In this document: in pieces, positions 26,616 through 39,310 of the stretch
Layout: each line of letters begins with the position of its first letter
How positions within the stretch are numbered: the first letter of the stretch is position 1
Source: Paragonimus westermani
Taxonomy: Eukaryota > Platyhelminthes > Trematoda > Plagiorchiida > Troglotrematidae
Direction: 5' to 3'
NCBI GenBank assembly: GCA_008508345.1
Contig: QNGE01003254.1
Coordinates: 16,705-80,704, forward strand
Length of the DNA stretch: 64,000 nt
Made by a program: the position numbers and the translations under genes
The notes under the pieces: generated by a model
Seen by the model: the letters and a program-made list of their open reading frames with translations, nothing else
What the model was told of the DNA's origin: nothing
Database searches by the model: none

Positions 26616-26619
26616 AACA

Positions 26620-26700
26620 TGCCTGCCTTATGAAAAAGTGGCCCAATTTGAAACCCTAGTAGTGGCCGAGATGTGCACTACTGACTTTCTCTAACACGAG
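26620..26700 (+). repeat. SINE-like copy, family A (5' part only)
   Basis: GCCTGCCTTATGAAAAAGTG, then GCCCAATTTGAAACCCTAG and GATGTGCACTACTGAC, match the start, B-box region and centre of the 10.2-kb copy. Similarity fades after 26700. Confidence 0.5.
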
Positions 26701-29700
26701 TAAAGCGGTTGAGTGAAAAGACTGTTGAAATGCGCAAACTGTTGTCAAACGTATCGTCCGATTTGGGTCAAATTATCTCCGGATTACTTACCAGCAGCAT
26801 GTGCTCAGTATCTCCATTTCAGGTATTAAGTTTCGTTGTGTTAAGATGGGTTGCTGAACATAGCTGAATTATCAGTTGCGAGGACACATAAGTAGGATAA
26901 ACGTACGCAAGAAACCTCAGATTCTTTCAAAGAACAACCGTTTTAATTCACTAACACAACGAATAACGAATACACATGGTACAGGTTGAGTATAATCCAT
27001 ATTACTCCTAGACGTTTACCTCTCACCAAACTGTTTGACTGGCATACCTCTGAATCAAACACTTTAGTAAAGTTTCGGTTTATCGGGATTGCATACTTTT
27101 AGTCACCGTTTACTCAGCGTAGTATAAGTTGTGAGACATCGCTAGCAGCTGATTGTCGATGGAAAATCTCTACTGATTTGTCAGAAACAAATGGAATTGA
27201 GACTTATTCGGTATTATTGCTGTGGCTGAATTCCATAAAGTATAATGAAGGTTACAGGTGGAAGCCAACTTACACAATGTATTTGCAAATTTGTGTATAA
27301 CAGAAACTGTTATATCGTTATATCCGGTAGGAGCAGTACGTTGGCTACAGAGAACAAGTTATTTTTAACCACTTTTGAACCAATGGTGGAAACATACCTG
27401 CCGACCGATCTCAGTCCATAAGGAAAGGTAGTGCACTTGATGAAACAAGAAACGGATGGTCCTTCCAACTCACGGCTGAAGGATAATTTCATTTTATGAG
27501 TAATAAATATATTTAGGCTACCCGGATGTGCAAGACAAAGACTTGCCTCTTACTGCGTCGTTCCCAATCATCCTACTTGATATTGTTATTGTGCAGAGTA
27601 ACAAACATGGCGCTTAACTCACTGTATCTGTATGGACTGAATTTTGTGTAAAATAGTATACTACAGTGTTCTTATCACGTTTCTCTGCTATGGCCTGAAT
27701 ACAGGACGCTTTTCTGGTTGTTTCTAATGACGGTCACCTTAAAGGTTGCGACACTGTTCTGAATCAAACCACAGTTAACGTTTGCAGTGATGACTTTGGA
27801 CAAACGTATATTCCTTTTCGGCCTAACTGTTACACCTGAAATCCGTGGGTGTGTTCCACATACCCTGCCACTCGTTTGGAATCATTGCTTGTCACATCCT
27901 AGCCTGCATAAAATTGTGTGAGAAATTTCACTCAACTTTCTAACGAGTGTCTGTCTTAGCTGCTCTCAAAATCTCCTCCAGGTGCCTACCTTATATTGAC
28001 CAGTATATACAAGGCGCAGTCTTCAGTTGAATAGTCAACCATCCAGAGTTCTATTCTAGGCTAACTGGGCTTTCTCAGCCACTGTCCTCGGAAAGGAAAA
28101 ATTCATTTACAACGTTTAGGTCGCACGTCACGCTCACACTTGCCTGTATTAAAATGCGCCAGGATGAACCTCTCTTCTTGTACTGTTTATTCAGGAAGAA
28201 TTGCATTTTGTGTGGCACATAGCCAGGCAGTAAGGATGTCATCAGTCTCGTGCCGCACAATGGAAAGCAGTTCTTATTTACTTCCAGTTAAATTTTAAAC
28301 CGGTTTGAGATTAGCCAGACCCACACATCAGTTTTGGAATAACAGTTTGTGTTGTACAGTCCTTTATTTAGCCGCCGATAAAAACCCTGTTACTTCAGTT
28401 TATGAGCCGGCCGTACGCTGATCACTGTCCTAAATCGCATTTGGAGAACGACAGGTAACAACACGCTGGTGCTCAGCTCGAAAGAGCATCAGTCTGCGTG
28501 TTGAGACAACTTTGTTATCTGGTTGCAGTCACATGGGTTACATCGGTCAGGAAAACCAACTGACGAGTGTTGAGCGTGTCTCGTCAACCGACCAGTTATG
28601 GACAAATTGCTGAAAGTGGGCCGTCTCACTATAACACTGGTGTAAACCGTGAAACGGTACACTTGAATGTGTGTTTCGATGATGCACATTCGATAAACCT
28701 TCATTGAGCGTATTCTTAATTACTGCGTATAGCTTGACTTTGATATGGACTGCTCGATTGCACATACCACACACAGATTTTTCAAATTTACGTATATGCT
28801 TTTGTGTGGTCAGTTAACCGAATCCCATATGAACAGTTAATCATTTTGGAAACGGACAGTGAATCATTCCAAATTTAAGACTAGTTTTCTACTGGTTTTG
28901 ATCATGACTGTTTATTGTAATCAGGTACACAATGCAATACTTTGAACATTCTTTTCCAATGTCTTTTTATCGGATGGATAGAACAAAGTGGGTTGAACGC
29001 ATGGTCGTGTACAGCTTATGATTGATATGATTGGATCACTTAACCCACGATCAGTAACCAGAGCGTGCGAATCGGAATCCCTAAACGAAAAGAGAAATTA
29101 ACAGTATTACTTTTTATCGGACGTGGTCAGTCTTTCTTCTTGTTTACGTTATGCAAGGTAGTTAATTTCCTAAAGAGAGTCTGTTGTTACATAGCAACTA
29201 ACAAGTAAACAGAAATCCCTCGATATTGGCGGGTGGCACTCCGAACGGCCAAGCTACAAAGGGTTGATGGACTTGCTCCATCATCCATTTTTTCTGTACA
29301 AGTTTCTCTGGCTGATCGACAAAAACAACTGTAAGCTTGTCGAGTCGGTCGGTCACAATTCTTCCATTAAAGTTCATGATTACGTAACCGTTTACAGATG
29401 ATCTAGGATAAGTAACCTCCGTGGACTTGTTTGACTCACAGTCAGTGAAACTACTGATGTGACTAAACTATCAGCACGCAATCTTACGTAACTAGGCCTG
29501 TATTATACACGGGTAACGTTTATGAATTGACGTTTGCAATATTCAACATCTAATCGTCAAGCGCAACGAAGAACAGAAAAAGCAAGTTCACAATATAGCA
29601 CCGTTGTAAATTATTGATCTTCATTGGCAAAATTAAACGAAGACAAATATAAGGTGTGCGATAACTTGACATTTCGTTTGAGTTCCGTAGTGTGACAACG

Positions 29701-29720
29701 CAGTGGCGAAGACTAATCTA
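26701..29720. other. No recognisable gene
   Basis: Only short open frames on both strands (up to about 75 codons). No motif, tandem repeat or splice-supported exon was seen. Confidence 0.6.
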
Positions 29721-29724
29721 GCCT

Positions 29725-29880
29725 GACCATCACTGAGACGTTCTATCGTCTTAGTTGGGTTTCATAAGCACTACACACACCACAGACTCGAACCCACGAC
29801 CCATGAATATGCGTCAGATTACGGTAAAAGCACTCATCCATCAGACTATGAGGAGGCCAAAAATGGGATTAAGGTAAGGC
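29725..29880 (-). repeat. tRNA-derived SINE-like copy, family B
   Basis: On the minus strand: GTCTGATGGATGAGTGC (A-box-like), TAATCTGACGCATATTCATG, then GTGGGTTCGAGTCTG, a good pol III B-box (consensus GGTTCGANNCC), and GTGTGTAGTGCTTATG, AACCCAACTAAGACG. The spacing between A-like and B boxes is somewhat longer than in a tRNA gene, and no cloverleaf folds by eye, so this is a SINE head rather than a tRNA gene. It is the best-preserved of the three family B copies. Confidence 0.6.
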
Positions 29881-31270
29881 AAGTGAATGGGTGGGGAATG
29901 TCATGTTCATGGAGCATCCAAAATGGAACAAACATCTAAATAAATAAATGACAGGAAAGAAGGCGGGTGTCGGGGAAGCTTTCAATTTATTGAAATTATC
30001 GTTTTATTTGCCTTTGCAAAAGGCCAAACATGTTACTATTTCGAGTAACCTTCCCAGTTGACACGGAAATGTGATTCTCCGACTTTTATGAGTGTTCTCA
30101 TTCTTCGACATTAATGTTTTGCCATTATCCGTCGAATCCGTTTTCCGCTGTTTTCTACCTTTGTTGTATTGTCTGTTATGGTCGACGTACGTGTTCATAG
30201 ACAGTAGATTCAATTAGTACAGGAGTATAACAGAAAAATTCAGGGGTTACAAAACAACTTAAGGTTCGTCGCCATGCCCATCAGCGCAAATTTATTCCGG
30301 CCATTTTACGGCTACAACTCACGCAGTTTGGATCACTCGAATTCCATCTAACTTTAAGAACATGTTGATGCTGTACTTGGATTCAGGTGATGCTCACTTT
30401 GTTGAGCATGATTTTGCCGTGGTACTGACTAGAGAGTCGTCCTTCGAATAAGGGAGCTACTTATATATATATATACTTACATATACTCGTTGACATACTT
30501 GCTTGAGTACATCATGGTAGCTTAGTTTATCCTAAATCGGCCAACTTTCGTTTTCAGAAAATGTGAATCGTTACAGTCAATTTGAATTACGGAAACTTAT
30601 AAGATGGTCACAGTGAATGTTGTCACTTGCCAGCGTGGATGCTGAGTTGAGCTGAAACAAACTAATCGTTTTTGATTGTCTCCCACCGTCAGTATACTGT
30701 TGAACGTAGGACATCTTAGCTGGTTACAGAACAAAACCAAACTGAATACATCCTCAGAGAATGAAGACAATGACAAACATGATTTCTCTCTCTTCACCTT
30801 ACTGGGTTTATTTGAAACGTTGAGCTGCCTCACTATTCCAAATAGCTGACAAAGTGGCACTTGCGCAGAATGTCGACGATTCAACCTAGGACCGGCGACT
30901 ATTTCACTAGGACCTATGATATCTGATTTGATCTTGTGGTAAACTAACTTCGGTAGACTAGGCCAAAAGGCCCCTTAACTTATAGAGTAAGCGGAAAATA
31001 CAGATGACTATTGTGCGCAGACATTCAGGGAGATTACTGTCAACGTTCCTTCAGGTTATCATCACCAGCTCAACGTGTGGATACGCGGTGGTCGTAAAAT
31101 AGATTACACTCTCCGAAACCCACTCAAACTCTGTTCCGCGGAATCGGTACGCCCTAAACATTTTGCAGTAATGATTCGTACCATGCTAAAACGTCTTTAT
31201 TCAGTCGTAGAAGCTGAACAAAACCCTACTAAACGTCCACAGAGATGAATTAGGCTCGCGGATAATAAGC
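29881..31270. other. No recognisable gene; short TA repeat
   Basis: A TATATATATATATA microsatellite lies at about 30463-30476. A 95-codon minus frame at 30597-30884 has no recognised family. Nothing else is seen. Confidence 0.5.
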
Positions 31271-31279
31271 TTAGGGGAC

Positions 31280-31378
31280 GGGGTTGATTTTAGAATCCCC
31301 AGTGGAAACGGTTATCCCGAAGTAACCGCTAACCGAGGCGACAAGTGCCTCAGGATAAAAACTGACAGGAAGTCCTGT
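31280..31378 (+). other. Cluster of four short stem-loops
   Basis: Four consecutive inverted repeats occur within 100 bp. GGGG at 31280-31283 pairs with CCCC at 31297-31300. CGGTTA at 31309-31314 pairs with TAACCG at 31323-31328. GAGGC at 31335-31339 pairs with GCCTC at 31347-31351, extendable by a G-T pair. ACAGGA at 31365-31370 pairs with TCCTGT at 31373-31378. Three of the four stems are perfect. Such arrays occur in structured RNAs and in the 3' tails of some LINEs; no adjacent retroelement coding sequence was recognised. Function unknown. Confidence 0.5.
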
Positions 31379-31379
31379 G

Positions 31380-34280
31380 CCTTAAGTTACACTTTAGTTG
31401 CTAAGGGCATACACACCCATCACAATGTATGGGTGGGATCCAGTAGTCCTGTCCTGTGTGGGATTAACAAGTTTGCGTGTAGATAGTTGGCAAGCTACGT
31501 CAGGTCAACTAAATGATGCGGAGAACGTCGGTGTTTGGCCATTTTCACTCGCTGCTATTGTTGCTTGTGCGAATGAGATTTTCCTTACTCGTATACAACA
31601 CCCTCTCAAAAAACGAGAATGACCTAGACAGGCTTTGCTCACTAGCCATTGACCTAATTCTGTTACCTCGGCGGTTTCAGGACGTACTGGTCACACATGA
31701 TTGCTTCCTTCTAGAGTCTGAGCTGCGTTTTATAACACTGGGATATTACGGATGTTTTGTACAAGATATCAGTTGAATCACCCAACTTAACGATAAGCGA
31801 TCTGGATGGGTTACACGAACCGAGGCATGGATACTCCAATAAAAATTTGCAGAAAACTAGTCACCCATAGTTCCCGAAATATTGACTGAAACTGTGCCTT
31901 TGTCAGCAGAAACCAACCAGTCTACAGTTTCTGTTCACGCGTTACAAAAATTTCAGAAGAACAGAGGATATAAATTCCTTTTGTCTAGCAAAAACTTCAC
32001 CAGTTTAATAATGCTGTTGTTTCGAACCACGTAACACTGTACAAAGCACTGTTACACGCAAATCCAGATCTTCAGACCTGGCGAGTTAAGGTTAAATCCA
32101 TCAAAAATCTGTCCACTCGGGTCTGGTGTTTTATTGTGGATACTTTGTTTGAATACGGGATATCTTCTCAGAGTCTGTCGTGCGTAGTTCAGAACCTTCA
32201 GATTTACATAAATAAATAGATCAGTAGTAGCAATTCAAAATTATGGAACTGATCGATACAAACTTATTTATTAGGAACCTATGCAAAGCTTGAGATTTCT
32301 CACTAACTTGCCATTTGTTATCTCGGCATACCTGCTTCGTGGTACATATTTTCCTTGTAGAAGACAGTGCGCGCGAATATTGTATTATCGTCTATGATCA
32401 TACTATTGTAAGATGAGACTGTCGGAGTTAGGTCACGTAGAAGAATTGAAGACAACCTGAGATGGTGCATTCGACGATCTGTCAACGCAAAAACATACGT
32501 AATTTGCAACACGTATTGTTAATTAATACATGTTCTCATTGATCACATAAGCCCAAAATTATGATAAAAACTCCTCAATCCGAGAGGCTGTGCTTTTTTT
32601 TAACCTTTTTCCCAGCAGAGCTGAACATCTACGGTTTCAAAACTGTGCGTTTTGGATGAAATCCATTGCTTTCGACAATCCGTGGATTGACTTCTCATGG
32701 GCATTCCCGACACAGAACATTACTTTAGTACTGAGATTATAGGACATGTATTTCAGAATGTTTTTGAACCACCCGGTCAGATTCTCGTGGAATGCAAAAT
32801 GTCTCATTAGTCCAGTTGTATCATTCAGAACATTCGATATGATGCTCACACAAACCTCTGTGTTTATGGGGACAGTTATGACCCAGTATAACATAGGGAG
32901 CAAAATGTGTCCACTTCATACTCGAACAAAACGGAACACTTTTCACAAATAAAAGACTACGTAAACGCTGTGTGATTATGAATAAGACTACATGGTTCGT
33001 GCTCATATTGGAAGTTGCATCTGCTAGTTTGGCGTTTACCCTTTTCGATAGCTGATGGGGTAGCTTGTAGTGCATTGGAAATCACTAGCGCGCAACAGAT
33101 GAATGTGATAGGCTGTTTGTATGCATAGTTGTACAGTCCGTAATTGTACTGCTAACACTCTCCAGTAGTCTATCTTCACACTAACAACTTTGCTGGGCGG
33201 TCAAACTTGTGACTCAACTTAGTTCAACGGTTACTCATGTGTCTTAGATTGTATTCACAAGTGTTTACATGATCAAGCGGACGCAGTTGGGTTGAAACAA
33301 CGGTCTTCCAATTTCATGTTGTTTATTGTGGCAGACGGCTCATACAGTCTGTAACGAACACTTGTGACATGATCACTGATAATTTGCGTTTGTATTCTAA
33401 TCTCTTTGAACTAAGAAAATTCAGCAGCTAAGAGAGTTAACAATTCTACAGTCTTGAAGTCCTGGTGGACAGGATAAATATCTGGACTATCACTTCCGCA
33501 TATATTCATGGGTCGTAGATCCTTTTTCTTGACGCAAGTGATGCAGAAGAAATGCAAGCGGACAAACTCCAGTGTGTCCAAGGCACAGGGGTCACAGAAA
33601 AAGGTTGGAAGTGACGTGTTACTGTACATCTGTTCCATTGGCTAATCAATCAAGCAGTCTTCTCCACAATCACAAAATGAAACCTTTAGATAAAAATTTG
33701 GAGAGCTTCACAAAAAATGATTGGGTTTTTAAGAAAGTGGTGAAGTTTACTGCTGACTGAGATATATTACAAAGTAAATCTATTATTCACTAATAAGAGG
33801 GGGAAAACTGGCTGTCATATTTATGGGGCCATATACATCTTGGAGTCGTGTAAAGTGAGAAAGATATATATTGATCTTGTTTAAGAATATTAGAGGAAAG
33901 TTCACTCAAACTTACCTCACCACTGACAAATGCCCTCCATCTTTCTACAGCCTTCCACAAGTGGTGGTGATGGTTGCAATATGTAAGTGTGGACAAAAAT
34001 CCTTGTAGATTCTAATGGATATAGAGACGGAGATCAAAACTTGTCTACACAGATCGGTTCTCTACTTCAGTTCATCATCAACGGATATCTCATATTCTAA
34101 AATGGGGTGAATAAATGTGTTTAAGTGTATGATTGTGCAGCTTGCAAGCCCTCAGTGAGAAAACCACTGGCAACGACTTGCTCGATCATGAAGTCAACAG
34201 CAACATCAGAAGCCACGAAAAACTTTCCATTGCTTGTGTTCGTGAGTGGCTATTCATCCTGTACACTACACCCCATGCAC
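31380..34280. other. No recognisable gene
   Basis: Open frames of up to about 88 codons (31513-31776 plus; 32637-32903 and 32821-33075 minus) have no recognised motif. The minus frames near 32.6-33.0 kb look somewhat protein-like but carry no domain signature. Confidence 0.5.
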
Positions 34281-34286
34281 ACAGCA

Positions 34287-34688
34287 TTACACCATTTCGT
34301 CAACATTAGTCAGTTTTGCTCTGCTCACCTCTGTGCCAGAACAACAACGTGCACAAAGCCAGGTAAACTGTGACCTTCCTGGGCATTTGCCAAATTTTGC
34401 ACAGTAGGACTTCACGTGTGCTAATTTCCTTCGGGGGGTAAATAATAGGTTGACCGTGTCACCCCAAGAGAATGACGAGGATTTCGGTAAATGAACATTC
34501 ACATTAGTTGTTCCGCTGGGCCAATGAATTTTAAGGGGGAATAGATTGGGGTCATATTCGCAGATCGACGACGTGTCGAATAATAAGCAGAAGTAACCTC
34601 GAAAAATGTTCAGAAGGTCCCTAGGTTTGTGGGAGGATGTTTGGTCATAATCTGCCAAAACCGCCAGTCCATCCATCCAACACCTCAA
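34287..34688 (-). CDS. Long open frame, unknown; doubtful gene
   Basis: Open for 133 codons on the minus strand from a non-ATG codon; the first ATG gives a start at MDGLAV, four codons in. The translation is rich in Ser, Cys, Arg and Phe, with CSGTEVSRAKLTNVDEMV at its end. No membrane segment, catalytic motif or repeat is evident. No splice sites or promoter stand out, and an overlapping plus frame at 34125-34373 is open too. It may be part of a decayed retroelement or chance. I do not assign a function. Confidence 0.2.
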   Translation of the reverse strand: MRCWMDGLAVLADYDQTSSHKPRDLLNIFRGYFCLLFDTSSICEYDPNLFPLKIHWPSGTTNVNVHLPKSSSFSWGDTVNLLFTPRRKLAHVKSYCAKFGKCPGRSQFTWLCARCCSGTEVSRAKLTNVDEMV

Positions 34689-34689
34689 G

Positions 34690-37070
34690 TAATATCAATC
34701 ACTCCGAAATCGACCAGTATGCGTCGGATGCACTGCATCCGTCGACCGTTTGTAAGTTTGATGATGTCTACTATTAAGCACCTTAATTTAGTTATAACAC
34801 ACTGCGGAATGTTCTCAAAAGCTTCCCGGCTCATTTTTCACCCGTGTTCATCCCATGATGAGATAATCCAATAACCCTGATCGCGATCTGACGTTCAAAC
34901 CTAATTATGGATGCACTTTATTGTTCCCGTGACGTGCAGAGTTTAAATTTCTGAGTTCTCAGGTAGGTCCACTGGGAGCATGTGGAGGTTCTCTGCAATT
35001 CGCTGCGTATGCTCGACTAATGGTTCTCTTCATCAGTTGGGTGAACCTACTGATGCCTGTTGTTTTCAAAACCCCAACAACAGTCTTCAACATGTCTACG
35101 GGGGTGCAGTAACAGAGGAGACTTTTTATTCCACTAGTTCAGTTGATGTTGAGTTGAGCACCCTTGAAAAAGTTTATTGACGCAAACACTTGTCAACATG
35201 AACCCTACGTCTGGCTGTACCATTTTTCTGTAACGCTGGGTGAAATGTAGAACTCGCAGCATTTGTATGAGATTTTATAGAATAGTTGGATTCACAGTTC
35301 AAAATATTATGCACGCTGTATAACAAATGATGATCTGAATATGTTCAGTCGTTTTTCTAACTCTGTGACCTGTGTATGTGTAAGTATGTAAAAAACAGGA
35401 TATTCATTTCTTTATAGAAAAAAAATGTATAACTTTGATTTCATTTATCTTAGATGCAAAAAAATGAAGCTTCAGTTTTTGTGTATTTCTGTAGGCTGAG
35501 ACCTAGCATGCCATAACAATGCAATATTTTAACCGTGGGGTTGATGCAGCAAATTAGCTTACATACCAGTTATTGTTCACGAAATAATTGGCGGAAATCA
35601 GGCTTTTAAGACATTGGGTACAAATTAAGTTCCACTAGCCAAAACCACGGATCCCGTCTGTCAAAATCAGACTTGGCTGACATTTCGCTAAACTGAGGAA
35701 GCGTCGTATACGGAGGCGAACCAGTTCAGAAGAAATGGTTCTGATGTGTTTGGTATGAGACAGCTGGAAATGATAAGTATGATAACGTGGTACCAAAATT
35801 GCCTATGGTTGGTCTTATAGCTTGACCAGTTGCCAGTCAATCTGTGAATGTTCTTTTGGTGAATATCGCTAAGTCACGAGGGAGTGGTTTTTCTACAAAA
35901 CAAATGTAGCCGCACTATTCGCCCTTTGTTCTGGTGGTGTTACGGGACACTGTATGTCAGACGTTACCTGTTAGATGTGTTTACAAAAGATCTTAAGAGG
36001 ACTTTGCCCCGGAGGTTCATTGATAATTGAACCTAACTTGGGATGATCACTTGACTTTGGTAAGAACACTTTCTGTGTAGCTACCATTAAATACTGTAGT
36101 ATACCACAGTTCATACTACAGTCTGAAACTGTAGTGAAACCAGTGAGTTCAGTATAGGTGAAATGTTACGTGTGCAAAACATGCTGCATACATATTTTGT
36201 CCGGATCTCTACAGCTGTTCATACGGGATATTGAAGCCAACGGGTGGGGATGAAAGGTCCGGAAATGAAAGTGTAACATTAGGCATGATTCATGCAAAAA
36301 TACTACTGGTGTGAACTCTTACGCAAAGATGCTTATGGTTGTGAAGGCAACTGAAATTTGATGGCTGTCTGGTGACTGATCTTGAGACGCGGTTTGAAGA
36401 TAAATTAACTCACACTGAAAATTTTGGACGTTGAATTAATCTGCACCGGTAATGAAATTTCAATTGCTCTTCAGTGTAACAATGACCGGTAATTGGTTTA
36501 ACAAGAGGATTATTTACTTTCAGAACGAAACTTGCGAAATGTTTTTTTAACAAATTTCAGATTCATATAGGCCAGCCGCTTAGCACCGTTAGGAGCGAGA
36601 TGCTAAACTCAAGTGTTGGCCATATTAAAGCTCACACATAATATACATCCTTGACAGGCCCGGGAGTCGGAACCACTCTACTTCTCGCACCAAGATTTGT
36701 ATCATTATCCCCGAGTAACGCATGAATGAATTACCAAACTGCACCCTCAGTCACTGTCGACTGCGAGTTGTGATTAGATTTCCGGATCTTTTTGAGGGGA
36801 GGCACATACCACCTGCTAACTTCAGCAGATAACAGCTTTGTTACGACTTCCGGCTCAAGTCGCAATATCTGCTCCGGTTAAATATGCAGAGCACTGTTCA
36901 AGCCTGCAGAGGAGTAGCCGGTGTTGTCAGTTTGTAGATCATTCAAGTGTTTGCAGATTTCCTACTAGTAATGAACTGCAGGTTAAAATGACTACGACTA
37001 TGGAGCTGCTTTCTGGAAAGGGACTGACAAGAAGAATAACTTTCTAATCAGTTTGCTATCTTACAAATTT
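34690..37070. other. No recognisable gene
   Basis: A 66-codon plus frame at 34980-35180 has protein-like composition but no recognised product. At 36560-36690 a segment with GGTTCC-GACTCCC on the minus strand faintly recalls a tRNA-like B-box, but is not supported by a second copy. Nothing else is seen. Confidence 0.5.
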
Positions 37071-37074
37071 TCTT

Positions 37075-37281
37075 TGCGTTCTGCCTGGCCGGGGTTCAGA
37101 TTCACGTTGTGGTAATTATGTGCGCTGTTGATGAGGTCAAACGAGATCGAAACTCAAGTGTAGTGATTCTTTTCTAAAAGAAGCTGACTCAAATCTGTCG
37201 AACTGTAAGAACCTGAATAGGCTGTGGGTATCCGTCAGCTAGTATTAACCAAAATCTCACTAGGTACCAGCAGTAAAAAAT
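37075..37281 (+). repeat. SINE-like copy, family A
   Basis: CTGCCTGGCCGGGGTTCAGA, ACGAGATCGAAACTCAAGTG, TAGTGATTCTTTTCTAAAAG and the 3' blocks AACCAAAATCTCACTAG and ACCAGCAGTAAAAAATC match the 10.2-kb copy in order. A second family A copy follows within 200 bp. Confidence 0.6.
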
Positions 37282-37446
37282 CATGGCTCCATAATTCTCG
37301 TGATATATGTGGTGTTAATTTGAAGCAAAGCCTGAGTCGTGGGGGGCTAGTATGGAGTTGGTTTAACAAGCCAGTTAGTGTTTTCTGTCTTGAAGCACTC
37401 TAACGATGTCAGCATTACTGTTCGTATGGTAATTCAGTCTTCAATG

Positions 37447-37604
37447 TGAGACCGCGGACGCACTGTTCAGCATGGTTGCCTCAAAAAGATTTTCCAAAGT
37501 TCCGACACCAGACATTCTTGGCAAAGATATGCTTACAAACTCCAACAAGAACGAACCTCATGTATAGTATCTATTTTCGAACGGGACTCATCAAGTAGTC
37601 CAAA
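37447..37604 (+). repeat. SINE-like copy, family A
   Basis: Starts at CACTGTTCAGCATGGTTGCC and includes the central AACGAACCTCATGTATAG and TATCTATTTTCGAACGGGAC blocks corresponding to the family's centre. It is diverged, and the 3' tail is not clear. Confidence 0.45.
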
Positions 37605-38215
37605 CAATAGCAAAGCAAACAACCATTTTTTGTCGATGTTCCACTTAGACCAAATGAAGCCCCCCCTATTACTTATGTCAGTGAAGAACGGTCGACGGGA
37701 AAAACGAAAACACATGACCCCACTACCACCACAGTCCGATAGCCAATCACAGCACCGCCATTGTGAGGCAGCGATGATAAGTATGTGAAGTACTTACCGG
37801 CTCTCACAAAATTGAAACTCGGTATACTAAATAGTAACTCTTGAAAACAGTTATTTATCAGAATGCACCTTGAAAATCTTCAAATGTTGACGTTTGCTTT
37901 AGTTGCTGTGATATTAAGTTCTGCAAAAACCTAATTAAACCTGAATGCAGTGATTGTTCTTCTCAGTTAACTCAAGAATATTCTTGCGAAAGTCATTTTT
38001 GCACCTTGCAAATGAAGAATGCTTTCCTCAACAAGGTTGCTGTTCAACATCGCTACAATATCCCGTGATTTATTCCCCGTAACTGTATAAATTGGGGTAA
38101 GAAGTTCTCAAAGAGAAGGTTAAGAAATATTCGTAGGTCATGCTACAATGACGTGGGTAGCGCATGTTTTTACTGACATCTAATCAATCTACATTTATTT
38201 GTGTGTAATTTGCAG
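37605..38215. other. No gene seen; possible intron end
   Basis: No recognised feature until the pyrimidine-rich stretch ending in TGTGTAATTTGCAG at 38215, which looks like a 3' splice site. Confidence 0.45.
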
Positions 38216-38437
38216 TCGTTTTCTCCAAGCATTTTTCGGCAGAGCATACTAAGAGACGTCAAATTACTTCACGAACACATGCTTTTGATGAAATATGATC
38301 CACGAGCAGTTAGGTTATGGACAACCTTTGTTAAACATCATCTGATGATTTTCAAAAGTTTGTTCCAAATAAACGGTACAACTAGGAATTGTTGTCTTTC
38401 AAATTACTTGGACGAGTGCAAGGAAACAGCAGAGAAG
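38216..38437 (+). CDS. Candidate internal exon, unknown protein
   Basis: A good acceptor (CTAATC branch-like box, T-rich tract, TTTGCAG ending at 38215) leads into a frame open to 38485. The peptide contains SILRDVKLLHEHMLLMKYD, then PRAVRLWTTFVKHHLMIF and LDECKETAEK, an amphipathic, Leu/His-rich helical pattern typical of folded protein. Two possible donors are GTACAA at 38376 (exon of 160 bases) and GTGCTA at 38438 (222 bases, phase 0); both are weak. No family is recognised. It is on the same strand as the candidate exon at 13.4 kb, but nothing shows they belong together. Confidence 0.4.
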
Positions 38438-38439
38438 GT

Positions 38440-39310
38440 GCTAATGAAATCCTTCCTGGGGAGTGTTTTTTTGCCAAGATTTTGAGGGAAGACGTTAGGC
38501 TGATGTTGCACTAGATCTATCCAGAAAACTATCCAGACAATTTCCTTACTGGTGTTCACAGACCGTTCATATGTGATCACGGAAAAGCGAACACAATGGC
38601 TAAAAAGCTGAAGTATCAGAGTTCACTGCTACCGTCAATACTGTGACAGCGACAACCATAAAAAACTGCTACTAAAGACGCAGCATTAGTTTAAACAACG
38701 ATGCATAAATAGCTTCAACTTAGAACAAAGACTGACTGAAAGGAAAGCAGGGGACATGGGACATACCTCGAATTGCGTCAAGCAGCAGACGACGAATAGT
38801 GTGACGTCACAGTTGGACATATATACAAGGACCCTTAATCTTTTATTGTACTGCATGCTATGAATACGTCACACATTCAAACGAACAGACAATTTGCGTT
38901 AATTGTCTCAAGGCCAAACAGTACGTACTTCCGAAGATGTGGCCGATCCACAGTCAAAGCTGTTACTGTGCTTACATAAACAAACATATATACGGTTTTG
39001 GCAAACAGTTTGGTGGCTGTTCGAAATTGGAACTTTGAGCTCTCTGGTTACTTATTCGTGTTTATGTGTAAAAGGTCTATAGTGTGTGAATTTGAAAAAA
39101 ATTACAACGAAATTTGTCCGGAAATGATATTTGGAGCGTCACCCTACTATTAAAAACGTATATTGAAAGCACGTATTCAGAGTGTTCTGTTTATCCAAGC
39201 CTCATTCCAAAACTCGAAAAAATCGCAAGACAACTTGCATGTTTCATGTCAACTTTGCTTGGTGTCACAATATCGTTTTGTTATTTCACCAGCCAGACTT
39301 CAACGTAAAA
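38440..39310. other. No recognisable gene
   Basis: No motif, repeat or splice-supported exon was seen up to the edge of the 1-kb repeat. Confidence 0.55.

Noticed and set aside
29725..29880. True tRNA gene
   Set aside because: It has a B-box but no cloverleaf stems, and related diverged copies occur at 6.7 and 53.8 kb, so a SINE is more likely.
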